Below, in pieces: positions 56,049 through 64,000 of a stretch of DNA of 64,000 nt. The translations under genes and the position numbers were made by a program. The notes beneath the pieces were generated by a model. That model saw only the letters and a program-made list of their open reading frames with translations, was not told the origin of the DNA and ran no database searches. The stretch's first letter is position 1. Each line of letters starts with the position of its first letter. The stretch covers positions 62,001 through 126,000 of the forward strand of contig JAFVTS010000035.1 in assembly GCA_017503105.1 (NCBI GenBank), written 5' to 3'. Source of the stretch: Clostridia bacterium. GTDB lineage: Bacteria; Bacillota; Clostridia; Oscillospirales; CAG-272.

Positions 56049-56068
56049 TTAACACGGGGTACCGTGTT
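56049..56068 (+). repeat. 14-bp inverted repeat, right copy, in a small hairpin
   Basis: TTAACACGGGGTAC (56049-56062) follows the argF stop by 3 bp; AACACGG/CCGTGTT (56051-56057 with 56062-56068) forms a 7-bp hairpin ending in TTT. Confidence 0.7.
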
Positions 56069-56079
56069 TTAATAAAAAA

Positions 56080-56116
56080 CGAGAAAAACCGAGCGATTTC
56101 GCTCGGTTTTTCTCGC
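56080..56116. terminator. terminator between argF and fliB-like gene
   Basis: A 16-bp perfect stem (56080-56095 with 56099-56114, short loop) with internal A/T tracts works in both directions. Confidence 0.9.
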
Positions 56117-57181
56117 TTAAGTCAGCGCTGTAAATAAACTGTCTTTGGAAAGCGACGGCTCGGTGTAAGCCATCTCGAAAATAAGCTCCAAATTCTCCTC
56201 GTTGTATTCCGCTTCCTTTGACAGAGCCTTAGCCGCTATCACCCACTCGTCCGTGCTCTCGGAATTTTTTGTTAAGGCGTGCACGGTCAAAGTAAGGACG
56301 ATGGCGAGCTTCACCTTTGAGAGCGGGTCGGAGTCAAAGACTGCCGTGATGAAGTACCTGTATACGAAGTATCTGAAAAGGCGAGTGAGTCTTGCCTCCG
56401 ATGATTTGTCGGGATAGGGGAGGGGAGAGTTGCTGATATCGTGCGCGACACGCCTTAACCGTTCTTTAAACTCCGTGTCCAAAAACTCTAACGAGTCAAG
56501 CGTTCTTATCATATCAGCGTAAGCGCTACTTGCCCGAAAGACGCCACCCGTGTTGAGTTTTCTTGCGCTTTTTGACGGATCTTCGGGCGAGAAGCACTTA
56601 TAGTTACCTTCAAAAACGGCGTCGTTCAAAGCCTCCGCGTAAATTAGTATTGCCTTTATCCTATCGTTAAAGCGGAGGTCGGAATTTTCAAGAAGTCCGT
56701 ATATTCTTCCCCTTGCAAAGAGTAAAAGGGCAAGGAGCTCTCCGTCGCAGGGGACGGACGCCGCGTCTTCTCTTTCGGTACGTACCGACGTGCTTTGCTC
56801 GCACTCAAGGATCAATCTTGCGGCTTCCTCGCACGAAAGCCCGACGCCCCATTCAACTCTGTCTTCAAGCACGTTGTAAAATCTCGGGTGCTCGCGGCAT
56901 ATCTCGCAAATATCGCACTCGCCGCGCTGCTTGATTATTTCGCAAAGATTATTTTCGTCAAGCATAGGGCATCTTCGATCATCTCCGAGCAAAAACGTGC
57001 AGTAAGTGCCACCCGTGTCGAGATTTTTGCGTATTTTCTCTCCGAGCGCGCCGCTCATTCTTTTGTATTTTTCGGATGTTTCCCCGTCTATACCGATCTC
57101 CCAGCCGATGCAGCAGTTATCGGTGCATTTATCTGCGGAGCATTTGAAGCGCAATACGTATTCGGGGCATTCGTATCTCAT
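56117..57181 (-). CDS. FliB-like flagellin lysine-N-methylase family protein
   Basis: A 354-residue protein with the FliB-type N-terminal Cys cluster: CPEYVLRFKC, then CTDNCCIGW, then CPMLDENNLCEII and CDICEICREHPRFY, which in the family binds an iron-sulfur or metal centre. FliB methylates flagellin lysines, but no flagellar gene is in the window, and many non-motile Clostridia have this family. The start is ATG 57181, with AAGGA upstream; the frame continues to 57214. The role here is uncertain. Confidence 0.8.
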   Translation of the reverse strand: MRYECPEYVLRFKCSADKCTDNCCIGWEIGIDGETSEKYKRMSGALGEKIRKNLDTGGTYCTFLLGDDRRCPMLDENNLCEIIKQRGECDICEICREHPRFYNVLEDRVEWGVGLSCEEAARLILECEQSTSVRTEREDAASVPCDGELLALLLFARGRIYGLLENSDLRFNDRIKAILIYAEALNDAVFEGNYKCFSPEDPSKSARKLNTGGVFRASSAYADMIRTLDSLEFLDTEFKERLRRVAHDISNSPLPYPDKSSEARLTRLFRYFVYRYFITAVFDSDPLSKVKLAIVLTLTVHALTKNSESTDEWVIAAKALSKEAEYNEENLELIFEMAYTEPSLSKDSLFTALT

Positions 57182-57248
57182 ATATCGGTCCTTCGTTTTT
57201 TTACTATTATACACCTAAATTCTCTGCCTGTCAATAAGAAAAGAGCAC

Positions 57249-57277
57249 TTGATTTTTCTCGGTGTTTGGAGTATAAT
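57249..57277 (+). promoter_or_regulatory. promoter of trmH-type gene
   Basis: TTGATT (57249-57254), 17 bp, TATAAT (57272-57277). Confidence 0.78.
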
Positions 57278-57307
57278 AGTATTTAACGAAAGACACCGGA
57301 GAAGCAT

Positions 57308-58129
57308 ATGCCTATAATTAAAATAAACGACCTTTCTCTTCCCGAGCTTGACGTTTTTGTAAGACTTACGGGCGCCCAGCTCAGAAACAAGCTTGAGCCC
57401 GAAAAGGGGATATTCATAGCGGAAAGCCCGACCGTCATTGACGTGGCGTTGAATTCGGGATGCACGCCTATCTCAATGCTCACCGATGAAAGACTCCTCG
57501 GCGGCGACGTCGAGCGCATAATCGAAAAGTGCGGTGATATTCCCGTATATACCGCGGACACGGACACGCTTCGCTCGCTCACGGGCTTTGAGCTGACTCG
57601 CGGCGCTCTTTGCGCTATGCATAGACCCGTACAGCCGAGCGTTGAGGCTATATGCGAGGGGGCGCGCCGCGTCGCCGTTCTTGAGGCGGTTGCGGATTCT
57701 ACTAATATAGGAGCGCTCTTTCGCTCTGCCGCCGCTCTCGGAATAGACGCGGTCTTAGTCACACCTACGTGCTGCGATCCCCTTTGCCGCCGAGCGGTGC
57801 GAGTCAGTATGGGCACGGTATTTCAAGTGCCGTGGACTCGCATAGGCGAGGTGCCGTCCGATTGGCCGAGGGCGGGGATAGAAAGACTTCGTGCCCTCGG
57901 TTTTAAGACCTGCGCTATGGCGCTCTCCGATAAATCGGTAAGTATCGACGACGCGGCGCTTATGCGTGAGGAAAAGCTTGCCATCATCCTCGGCACCGAG
58001 GGGGACGGACTTTCAAAAACGACCATTGCCGACTGTGACTATACCGTAAAGATACCTATGAGCCACGGCGTGGATTCCTTAAACGTTGCCGCCGCAGGCG
58101 CCGTTGCGTTCTGGCAATTGACGAGATGA
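57308..58129 (+). CDS. TrmH/SpoU family RNA 2'-O-methyltransferase
   Basis: A 273-residue knotted SPOUT methyltransferase. The N-terminal ~105 residues are a substrate-binding domain (KGIFIAESPTVIDVAL). The catalytic part has motif 1 in DSTNIGALFRSAAALG, motif 2 in ILGTEGDGLS and motif 3 in IPMSHGVDSLNVAAA. It should 2'-O-methylate rRNA or tRNA; the exact nucleotide cannot be told. GGAG precedes the ATG. It has its own promoter and terminator. Confidence 0.92.
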   Translation: MPIIKINDLSLPELDVFVRLTGAQLRNKLEPEKGIFIAESPTVIDVALNSGCTPISMLTDERLLGGDVERIIEKCGDIPVYTADTDTLRSLTGFELTRGALCAMHRPVQPSVEAICEGARRVAVLEAVADSTNIGALFRSAAALGIDAVLVTPTCCDPLCRRAVRVSMGTVFQVPWTRIGEVPSDWPRAGIERLRALGFKTCAMALSDKSVSIDDAALMREEKLAIILGTEGDGLSKTTIADCDYTVKIPMSHGVDSLNVAAAGAVAFWQLTR

Positions 58130-58140
58130 TATAGAATTGA

Positions 58141-58178
58141 AGCAAGCGCAGACCAAAAAGGTTTGCGCTTGCTTTTTC
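58141..58178 (+). terminator. terminator after trmH-type gene
   Basis: A 14-bp stem AGCAAGCGCAGACC/GGTTTGCGCTTGCT with AAAAA loop and a T-run. Confidence 0.92.
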
Positions 58179-58200
58179 TTATCTTTTTTGATGATTATAC

Positions 58201-59112
58201 TCATCTTTTTTTGATGATTATATCGCCGCTTGTGGTTTTTATTCTGCAGAAAGCGCCGTTTTTCTCCGAGTTTGGCACGCGTATATCGCCCGACGTGGAG
58301 TTCGTTTGATATATCATACCGCCAGCAAAGCTGCCTTCAACGTCGCCGCTCGTAGTTTCAATGTCTATCTCTTCGGTTGAGATCATATCAAATTCAACGT
58401 CACCCGATACGGTTTCTATCTTCATTTTCTTTCCGACGACGTGCCCGAGCTCAACGTCACCCGAGGTGATATTGATCTGAAGATCGCCACCAAGATCCGC
58501 CGAGCCGATATTAACGTCACCGCTCGTTGTGTCGAACGAAGCGTTGTTGCCTGCGCGAAGGCTTCTTATCTCTATATCCCCGCTCGTGGTTTGGAGATCG
58601 AGTGCGCCCAAGACCTTCATACCGTCAGCAACAATATCTCCGCTCGTCAGCTCTACTCTTAGTGAATTAAGCTCGCCGCCGTACGATGAGATAAAATCAC
58701 CGCTTAAGCTTTTCGCATCTAAGTTATAAGCCTCATCCTTAGGCAGGTATAAGATCAGGTTTTTAGGGGAAGAGAAAAGGTACTGAGTCAGGTCGTACCA
58801 CCGCCTCGTGTCATCAATGCTTATCTCAAGCTTGCCATCTGCGTTTTTTATCGTGGTCTTCAGGTATTCGTTCTCGGAGAACTCGAGCTTTATTTCGGGC
58901 TCGCTCCACTCAAGAACCTTTATATCCGTCGCATCCGAATTTATACTTATATCCGTGATCTTGTCTTTAATTATTTCTTCTTTCACGGTGTACCCACCTC
59001 CTTCAAATACTCTTATGTCAAATCCAACCGATGCAAACGCTGAAAAGCAGATGACCGCGCCGAAAATGAATACCGAAAGAGCTATTATCAATAATTTTTT
59101 TGTTTTTTTCAT
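58201..59112 (-). CDS. DUF4097 beta-helix-like surface/membrane protein
   Basis: A 303-residue protein with one N-terminal membrane anchor (LLIIALSVFIFGAVICFSAFA) and an outer domain made of repeated TSGD turns (at least seven, for example ELTSGDIVADG, TTSGDIEIRS, ITSGDVELG), the hallmark of DUF4097 beta-strand-repeat proteins. It is the last gene of a padR-HAAS-DUF4097 operon, overlapping the HAAS gene by 4 bp (ATGA). These operons are linked to envelope stress in Bacillota; the function here is inferred from that. Confidence 0.88.
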   Translation of the reverse strand: MKKTKKLLIIALSVFIFGAVICFSAFASVGFDIRVFEGGGYTVKEEIIKDKITDISINSDATDIKVLEWSEPEIKLEFSENEYLKTTIKNADGKLEISIDDTRRWYDLTQYLFSSPKNLILYLPKDEAYNLDAKSLSGDFISSYGGELNSLRVELTSGDIVADGMKVLGALDLQTTSGDIEIRSLRAGNNASFDTTSGDVNIGSADLGGDLQINITSGDVELGHVVGKKMKIETVSGDVEFDMISTEEIDIETTSGDVEGSFAGGMIYQTNSTSGDIRVPNSEKNGAFCRIKTTSGDIIIKKR

Positions 59113-59642
59113 TTGTCATCACACTCCTTTCCGCTTTTTAAAAGCCATCTTCTGAAAGCCCGACAGTATTTAAACAGAAGAAAAACGCTTACCGCAAGAG
59201 CCAATGAAAGACCTGCCAGAACGAACGCTCCGCCGACAGTGAAGAAGCCTGCGGCAAAAGCACCCTTGAAGAAAAATGCGATGCCTGTGGGGATGAGCGC
59301 TATGGCTGATAAGCCGAATGCAAAGCACGAGACGGATAAACATATCAGCACGACGCCGCCTGCAAACGCCCCTATGCCGAGCAGAGTGCAAAGAGATACG
59401 AACGCCGTCTTGGAAAGCGAGCTTATAAATCCGTTCCTTTTCTTTTGCGCGATTTCGTTTTTTATACTATTTGCTATCGTGTCGACACCGCCCATTTTCT
59501 CTATTGCGTCATCGACGGAAAGACCGTCCTCCGTATAGTCGTCGATAAGCTCGGCATAGTAATCAAGCACTTTTTTCTTATCCTCCGACGCCATAGATGG
59601 CAAATGGGTGCCGAGCTCTTTTAAAAATTCAAGCTTCGTCAT
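59109..59642 (-). CDS. DUF1700/HAAS domain membrane protein
   Basis: A 177-residue protein with an N-terminal HAAS helical domain (MTKLEFLKELGTHLPSM...EKMGGVDTIANSI, residues 1-60) and about three hydrophobic segments in the C-terminal part. HAAS domains are nearly always encoded beside a PadR regulator, as here (14-bp overlap with padR). It is thought to sense or signal at the membrane, but the mechanism is not known. Confidence 0.88.
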   Translation of the reverse strand: MTKLEFLKELGTHLPSMASEDKKKVLDYYAELIDDYTEDGLSVDDAIEKMGGVDTIANSIKNEIAQKKRNGFISSLSKTAFVSLCTLLGIGAFAGGVVLICLSVSCFAFGLSAIALIPTGIAFFFKGAFAAGFFTVGGAFVLAGLSLALAVSVFLLFKYCRAFRRWLLKSGKECDDK

Positions 59643-59955
59643 TTTTATCCTCTCCTCTCGTTACGTAATTATATATTCGCATGACCTCTTGCCACTCGTC
59701 GGCAAATGCGTCAAGACGCAAGAGCCCCGCCTTCGTGATCTTGTAATATTTTCGCAAGCGTCCGTTGTGCTCCGCAGATCTTACAGTAAGCAGCTCTGCC
59801 GCCTCAAGCCTCTTTAATATAGGATAGAGTGTGGATTCGGATATTTCAAGATAAGGCTTCAGATCTTTTATTATTGAATATCCGTATGAATCCTCGTCTT
59901 TAATAGCGGCAAGAACGAGTATGTCGAGAAGTCCGCGCTTTATTTGTGCGTCCAT
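59629..59955 (-). CDS. PadR family transcriptional regulator
   Basis: A 108-residue winged-helix repressor: QIKRGLLDILVLAAIKDEDSYGYSI, then ISESTLYPILKRLEAAELLTV and GRLRKYYKITKAGLLRL. GGAGGT 8 bp upstream sets ATG 59955; an upstream ATG at 60009 would lie in the promoter. It heads the PadR-HAAS-DUF4097 operon and probably represses it. Confidence 0.93.
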   Translation of the reverse strand: MDAQIKRGLLDILVLAAIKDEDSYGYSIIKDLKPYLEISESTLYPILKRLEAAELLTVRSAEHNGRLRKYYKITKAGLLRLDAFADEWQEVMRIYNYVTRGEDKNDEA

Positions 59956-59977
59956 AGAACAGTACCTCCTCTTACAT

Positions 59978-60009
59978 AATACTATATCACACGAGGTATT
60001 GTTTGTCAA
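59978..60009 (-). promoter_or_regulatory. padR operon promoter with inverted repeat
   Basis: On the minus strand TTGACA (60009-60004), 17 bp, TATAGT (59986-59981). An inverted repeat AATAC-N13-GTATT (59978-60000) covers the -10 and is a candidate PadR operator. Confidence 0.72.
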
Positions 60010-60065
60010 GTGCTTTTCCGTAAAAAACCGAAAAAACCATATGAAGGGGTCGGGGTGCCTTCTGT

Positions 60066-60104
60066 AAAAAAAACAGCGGCAGACCCCAAACGGGTTCTGC
60101 CGCT
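60066..60104 (-). terminator. terminator of DUF1538/PII-like operon
   Basis: On the minus strand a stem AGCGGCAGA.../...TCTGCCGCT (60104-60075, one bulge) is followed by eight Ts. Confidence 0.88.
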
Positions 60105-60118
60105 ACGTATTATTTAGT

Positions 60119-60466
60119 TTATTCCTCGGTGCGCTCGGTCTTTACTTCCTCTTTTTTGTCGGAAATACCGACGACCGCGTCAACGGGCATTGAGAAAGCT
60201 ATACCCTGTCCCGGGGTGTTGAGTCCGACGGAGCGATAAAGGGCGCGAAGGATGTCGTCCTTGAGCTCGGACTTGACGAGTATCATAACGATCTCTTTTT
60301 CGGGTTGGACTGTTATTTTATAAAGCTTTTCCGCCTCGGAGTTTGCCGTTCCTCTTCCGTGGATAACGGTACCGCCGCCCGCGCCAAATTCCTTTGCCGC
60401 AGTCATAACAGCGTCCGAAAAGCCTGCGTTTACTATACAGAATATTACTTCGTGATTGAAATTCAT
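60119..60466 (-). CDS. PII-like signalling protein, copy 2
   Basis: A 115-residue protein of the PII (GlnB) fold. GFSDAVMTAAKEFGAGGGTVIHGRGT is the core motif, with a C-terminal GQGIAFSMPVDAVVGI. The T-loop is short compared with GlnB and lacks the uridylylated Tyr context, so it belongs to the wider PII-like set. It is the last gene after DUF1538 and another PII-like gene. AAGGAG precedes the ATG. Confidence 0.82.
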   Translation of the reverse strand: MNFNHEVIFCIVNAGFSDAVMTAAKEFGAGGGTVIHGRGTANSEAEKLYKITVQPEKEIVMILVKSELKDDILRALYRSVGLNTPGQGIAFSMPVDAVVGISDKKEEVKTERTEE

Positions 60467-60478
60467 AGCGTGTCTCCT

Positions 60479-60877
60479 TTATTTTGGAAGATTTGCGAGG
60501 AACTGATATATTGCAAGTCCTACGGTTTCCGTCATCGGAACGGTGTAGGCTATGCCCTTGCCGTTTTTTATTGTCCTGAACTTTTCTTCAAGCGTCGCGA
60601 GCGCTTCCTTCGCGCGTTCTTCTTTTATAATACTTACTATCACGCACTTGTCCGATTCGGCAAGTCCGAGCAGCTCGAGCATTTCGGTTTTTGCCGTTCC
60701 GCGCGCCGAGAGGGAGATCTGCATATTGACCTCGAAGCTTTGCAGAATGTCGGTGTAGAACTCCGCTTTGCGCCTGTCAACGACGGTAAAGAGGAGCTGA
60801 AGCTTGTGCGGAGCAAGGTCGTTTTCTTTGCTTCTGCGCCTTGGAGCCATTATTTCTTTAGTTATTTTTAAAGGCAT
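60479..60877 (-). CDS. PII-like signalling protein, copy 1
   Basis: A 132-residue PII-like protein with a basic N-terminal extension (MAPRRRSKEN). The core reads LQLLFTVVDRRKAEFYTDILQSF, SARGTAKTEMLELLGL and NGKGIAYTVPMTETVG. It is only distantly like its neighbour, so the two may form a heterotrimer or sense different ligands. It begins 15 bp after the DUF1538 stop. Confidence 0.78.
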   Translation of the reverse strand: MPLKITKEIMAPRRRSKENDLAPHKLQLLFTVVDRRKAEFYTDILQSFEVNMQISLSARGTAKTEMLELLGLAESDKCVIVSIIKEERAKEALATLEEKFRTIKNGKGIAYTVPMTETVGLAIYQFLANLPK

Positions 60878-60892
60878 AATTTCCGCACCTCC

Positions 60893-62419
60893 TTACATAA
60901 ATCTGATGATCTGCTCGTCATCCGCGTCAAGTATGCGGCGCAGAGCGATCTTCTTTCTCATATGCTCGGCGACGACGGCACGGAAGCCGAGTATCTGTAT
61001 CGTGATGAGCGGAGTCATCGCAACCATTGCCACGATCCCGAACGCGAGGCTGAGAACGGAGTCCTGAGCTTGAAGCGCGGTACATACTCCGATAGAAAGA
61101 GGGAGGATGAAGCCCGAGGTCAAAGGACCGCTGGCAACTCCGCCCGAGTCAAACGCGATGGCGGTGTAAAGCTTCGGAACGAAGAACGAGAGCCCAAGGG
61201 AGATGAAATAGCCGGGGATCACGTAATAGAGAATACTGAAATCGAAGATTATACGTATCATCGAAAGCGCGATAGAGATACCGACACCTATCGAAAGGGC
61301 TATCATAACCGATTTTTTGCTTACCGTTCCGTCGGTAATCTCTTCGACCTGCTTGTTAAGGACGTGCACGGCAGGCTCTGCAAGGACGGTCACGGCTCCG
61401 AGCAAAAGACCGAAGACTACGATGACCCACGGATCTTTTTCGGCAAGGTGCGTACCGAGCTTATAGCCTATCGGCATAAATCCGACGTTAACGGCGGTGA
61501 GGAAGGTGACGAGACCTATGAAGGTGTAGATGATACCTATGGCGATTTTGATTATTCTTTTTTTCGGAAGCTTAAGTATAAAGAGCTGGAGCAGGGCGAA
61601 GAACAGAACTATGAGCCCGAGAGCCAAAAGCACCTCGCCTGCGGTATGGAGGATAGTTTTGAACAGTGCGCTTCCGTAAGCGGATTCGATCGAGTAGCTC
61701 GGCGTTTCGTAAGAAATATTTCCCTTGATACCGATTCCGAGGAGCATTACGGCGAGTATGGGACCTACCGAGCACATCGCTATCATACCGAAGCTGTTTT
61801 CGCTTGCGTTTTTGCCGCCGATCGTCATAGCGATGCCGACGCCGAGCGCCATTATGAACGGAACCGTCACAGGCCCCGTGGTAACTCCGCCCGAGTCAAA
61901 GGCAAGAGGAAGAAAGCTTGCGTTTCCGTTGAGAATAACGAGTGAAGCTATCGCGAACAGCATCATATAAAAGAAGAACAGCATCATAGAGAGCTGGATC
62001 TTAAAGAGCATCTTCAAGACCGAAAGAAGGAGGAATATTCCAACTCCCACGCCGACAGCCCAGATGAGCAACTGCTTGTTTATAACGTCCTTGACCTGTT
62101 CTCCGAGGACGGAGAGATCGGGCTCGGCAACCGTAATAAGCACGCCCATAAGAAAGGCGACCGAAAGTAAAAGCTTTATGCTTTTTGACTTCGTAAGACC
62201 TGAGCCCACCTGTTCTCCCATAGGCGTCATCGCAAGATCCGCACCGAGGCTGAACATTCCTATTCCGAAAATAAGGAACAAAGCCGAAATGCCGAAAACG
62301 ATGAGCTCTTCCGTGCTTAAGTGTATCAGTCCTGCGATATTCAGAACGTATACGATGGCCGCGACGGGCAGAACGGAGATCAACGCTTCTTTGATTTTAT
62401 CAAGTAAAGCGACCTTCAA
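60893..62419 (-). CDS. DUF1538 two-repeat membrane transporter
   Basis: A 508-residue polytopic membrane protein with about 12-14 hydrophobic segments and two DUF1538 repeats. The motif AFDSGGVTTGPVTVPFI in the first half recurs as AFDSGGVASGPLTSGFI in the second, and AEPDLSVLGEQVKDV recurs as AEPAVHVLNKQVEEI. The start is TTG 62419, with AAGGAGGA 8 bp upstream; the frame upstream runs through the promoter. From memory a split DUF1538 pair (UmpAB) was reported as a cation/proton antiporter; here both repeats are in one chain. The two PII-like genes downstream suggest regulated transport. Confidence 0.87.
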   Translation of the reverse strand: MKVALLDKIKEALISVLPVAAIVYVLNIAGLIHLSTEELIVFGISALFLIFGIGMFSLGADLAMTPMGEQVGSGLTKSKSIKLLLSVAFLMGVLITVAEPDLSVLGEQVKDVINKQLLIWAVGVGVGIFLLLSVLKMLFKIQLSMMLFFFYMMLFAIASLVILNGNASFLPLAFDSGGVTTGPVTVPFIMALGVGIAMTIGGKNASENSFGMIAMCSVGPILAVMLLGIGIKGNISYETPSYSIESAYGSALFKTILHTAGEVLLALGLIVLFFALLQLFILKLPKKRIIKIAIGIIYTFIGLVTFLTAVNVGFMPIGYKLGTHLAEKDPWVIVVFGLLLGAVTVLAEPAVHVLNKQVEEITDGTVSKKSVMIALSIGVGISIALSMIRIIFDFSILYYVIPGYFISLGLSFFVPKLYTAIAFDSGGVASGPLTSGFILPLSIGVCTALQAQDSVLSLAFGIVAMVAMTPLITIQILGFRAVVAEHMRKKIALRRILDADDEQIIRFM

Positions 62420-62461
62420 AACGTATATCCTCCTTTTAAAATTTAAATAACCACATAAATA

Positions 62462-62490
62462 AGTATAACATAAAAAACAAAGAGTGTCAA
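62462..62490 (-). promoter_or_regulatory. DUF1538 operon promoter
   Basis: On the minus strand TTGACA (62490-62485), 17 bp, TATACT (62467-62462). Confidence 0.78.
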
Positions 62491-62607
62491 GCCGAAAGCA
62501 GACTCGGGAATTACAAAAAACGGCAAAAGCAAGCATTATTGCTTGTACAATGTCGACAAAAGAATATGTGGGGTTTGCACAAAAGAGCTTCTGTTTTGAA
62601 AAAGGTA

Positions 62608-62636
62608 TTGAAACTCGTTTGAAAAAGTGATAGAAT
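62608..62636 (+). promoter_or_regulatory. promoter of lyase gene
   Basis: TTGAAA (62608-62613), 17 bp, TAGAAT (62631-62636), about 33 bp before the ATG. Confidence 0.68.
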
Positions 62637-62669
62637 AAAACAAATAATAAGCATTGGGGGATCCGACAA

Positions 62670-64000
62670 ATGGCTATCAAGCTTACGTCCGAAGAATTTT
62701 TCACAAAGAAACTCGACGAGTCCTTTGAAGGGCTGCGCGGCATTTCCCGCACCTTTCTTGAGGGCGGCGAGGCGGCTGCGGAGAAGCAGTTTGCAGATTT
62801 TATAAGAAACGGCGGCGTTGACACGGTGAATTATTTTAAAAATAAATCCGTGCCCGAGCTGACCGAAGCTCTGCTTGCCGACGGTGACAAGATACTTGAC
62901 GGATGGCTTTGCTCCTGCGGTGTTCCTATGCATTTCCCGGGACGCAAGGTCGATTGGTTCGCAAATCCCACTTATAATAAATATGCCGAGTGGACCTGGC
63001 AGCTCTCCCGTCACCCCGAGTGGACGAAGCTGGCAATGCTTTACCGCGCGACGGGAGATGAAAAATACGCCGTAGCTTTCGAGGATTATTTTATGGGATG
63101 GGTGGAGCAGACGGAAAAGCCTGAGGCGGGAACGAGCGGTTATGCAACGCTCTCGTGGAGGACTCTTGAGTGCGGAATAAGACTTGAGAGCTCGTGGCTT
63201 TACGCTATTATGTCTTTTGCTTGCTCAAAGAAAATCTCGGACCACACTATTTCGTGCTTTTTCCGCTCGGTTTGGGAGAACGTAGACAGAATACTGAACG
63301 CATCCACCACTCACAATTGGCTTATTACCGAGATGAGCGGCGTTGACGCTACGGCGATATGCTTCCCGTTCTTTAAAGAAAGTGCCGAATGGGGGGCGCA
63401 TTCACTTGGGCGTCTGACGGATGAATTTGCGGTTCAGATATACGATGACGGCTTCCAATTCGAGCTCACCACGGGTTATCATAAGGTGGTTATAAATACT
63501 TACCGCTCGGTTATATCTCTGCGCGAGAGAATGGGCGCGCCCGTCAGCGACGAGTTTTGCAAAAACGTAGCGAATCTCTACCGTGTTTACTTAAAGCTTA
63601 TGATGCCCGACGGAAAGAGCCCCGGGCTTAACGACGGCGGCAAGATCGACGTTCCGTCGACCGCCCGTGAAGCGATAGAGCTTATGCCGTCGTTTCGTCC
63701 CGAATTCGAATATATTGCCGAGGGAAAGGGAAGCGAGCCCGCATTCAAGTCCGTTCTTTTGCCGTACAGCGGCTTTGCCGTTATGCGAAGCGGTTGGACG
63801 GAGAGCGACTCTTGCGCTATACTTGAGTCAGCTCCGTTCGGATACGCGCATCAGCACGAGGATAAGCTTCAGGTGATGCTCTTTGCCTACGGAAAAAGAT
63901 TGCTTGACGACCCGGGTACGTTCAGATACGACACGTCGGCTATGAGAAAGTACATACTTTCCTCGTATTCGCACAATACGGCACTCGTTGACGGATGCGG
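62670..64000 (+). CDS. heparinase II/III-like polysaccharide lyase (3' end outside window)
   Basis: An open frame from ATG 62670 runs to the window end (443 codons and one extra base), so it is truncated at the 3' side. The N-terminal ~330 residues are an (alpha/alpha) toroid (AEWTWQLSRHPEWTKLAMLYRATGDEKYA style helices, then THNWLITEMSG). The heparinase II/III beta-sandwich starts near residue 365 (SGFAVMRSGW...), with the catalytic His region YAHQHEDKLQVMLFAYGKRLLDDPG and SSYSHNTALVDG. It has no signal peptide. It should cleave a uronic-acid polysaccharide or its oligosaccharides by beta-elimination. GGGGG lies upstream of the start. Confidence 0.87.
   Translation, partial: MAIKLTSEEFFTKKLDESFEGLRGISRTFLEGGEAAAEKQFADFIRNGGVDTVNYFKNKSVPELTEALLADGDKILDGWLCSCGVPMHFPGRKVDWFANPTYNKYAEWTWQLSRHPEWTKLAMLYRATGDEKYAVAFEDYFMGWVEQTEKPEAGTSGYATLSWRTLECGIRLESSWLYAIMSFACSKKISDHTISCFFRSVWENVDRILNASTTHNWLITEMSGVDATAICFPFFKESAEWGAHSLGRLTDEFAVQIYDDGFQFELTTGYHKVVINTYRSVISLRERMGAPVSDEFCKNVANLYRVYLKLMMPDGKSPGLNDGGKIDVPSTAREAIELMPSFRPEFEYIAEGKGSEPAFKSVLLPYSGFAVMRSGWTESDSCAILESAPFGYAHQHEDKLQVMLFAYGKRLLDDPGTFRYDTSAMRKYILSSYSHNTALVDGC

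Noticed and set aside
62420-62824. 135-codon N-terminal extension of the DUF1538 protein
   Set aside because: The stretch contains the promoter and lacks membrane repeats; AAGGAGGA at 62428-62435 points to TTG 62419.

Overview
The window reads as chromosome of an anaerobic, spore-forming-lineage Clostridia bacterium (Bacillota), probably an uncultured gut-type relative of Oscillospirales or Christensenellales. The reasons are strong Shine-Dalgarno sites with frequent TTG/GTG starts, base composition near 50% GC, a complete spoIIAA-spoIIAB-sigF operon, a CIRCE-controlled groES-groEL, AddB-type rather than RecBCD-type repair, type III glutamine synthetase, and scattered glycan-active genes. Gene density is high, and most transcription units have a sigma-A-like promoter with 17-bp spacing and an intrinsic terminator. 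I saw no rRNA, tRNA, CRISPR, insertion sequence or prophage.

Layout. 1-10.7 kb (+): DUF6062 protein (cut by the window edge), YhaN-like SMC-type ATPase, PfkB kinase, alpha/beta hydrolase, miaA, galactokinase, recA, recX, YgjP-type metalloprotease, azlC-azlD. 10.8-15.2 kb (-): glnN, DUF3267 membrane protein, rhamnosidase-like hydrolase. 15.4-19.4 kb: degV, an XRE/S24 repressor with two divergent unknown small genes, then spoIIA operon. 19.5-21.5 kb: groES-groEL. 21.6-29.9 kb (-): degenerate response regulator, addB, HAD phosphatase, then a large secreted polysaccharide deacetylase followed by an unlisted 49-residue peptide gene. 30-34.2 kb (+): KDPG aldolase-VOC fusion, a repeat-rich coiled-coil protein, a second deacetylase. 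34.3-42.5 kb: rsmG (-), three tandem SGNH hydrolases (+), Na/Pi cotransporter (-), Gfo/Idh/MocA oxidoreductase and sugar isomerase (+). 42.6-45.4 kb: a structured leader or small RNA in front of an AbrB-type regulator, a glycosyltransferase (-), mgsA, a NifX-like protein (-). 45.7-56 kb (+): argG-argH, an amino-acid ABC transporter, argC-argJ-argB-argD-argF. 56-64 kb: FliB-like protein (-), trmH-type methyltransferase (+), padR-HAAS-DUF4097 operon (-), DUF1538 membrane protein with two PII-like genes (-), and a heparinase II/III-type lyase cut by the window end.

How genes work together: the arginine block holds the acetyl-recycling route from acetylglutamate to arginine together with an uptake system, under ArgR-like boxes at the argG promoter. 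recA/recX and addB serve recombination. The SGNH genes, deacetylases, rhamnosidase-like enzyme, lyase and the oxidoreductase/isomerase pair suggest life on plant or host glycans. The least explained items are the nested-palindrome RNA before the AbrB gene, the substrate-binding protein whose two halves are in swapped order, the short peptide after the secreted deacetylase, the S24-controlled gene pair beside spoIIA, and the DUF1538/PII-like module.
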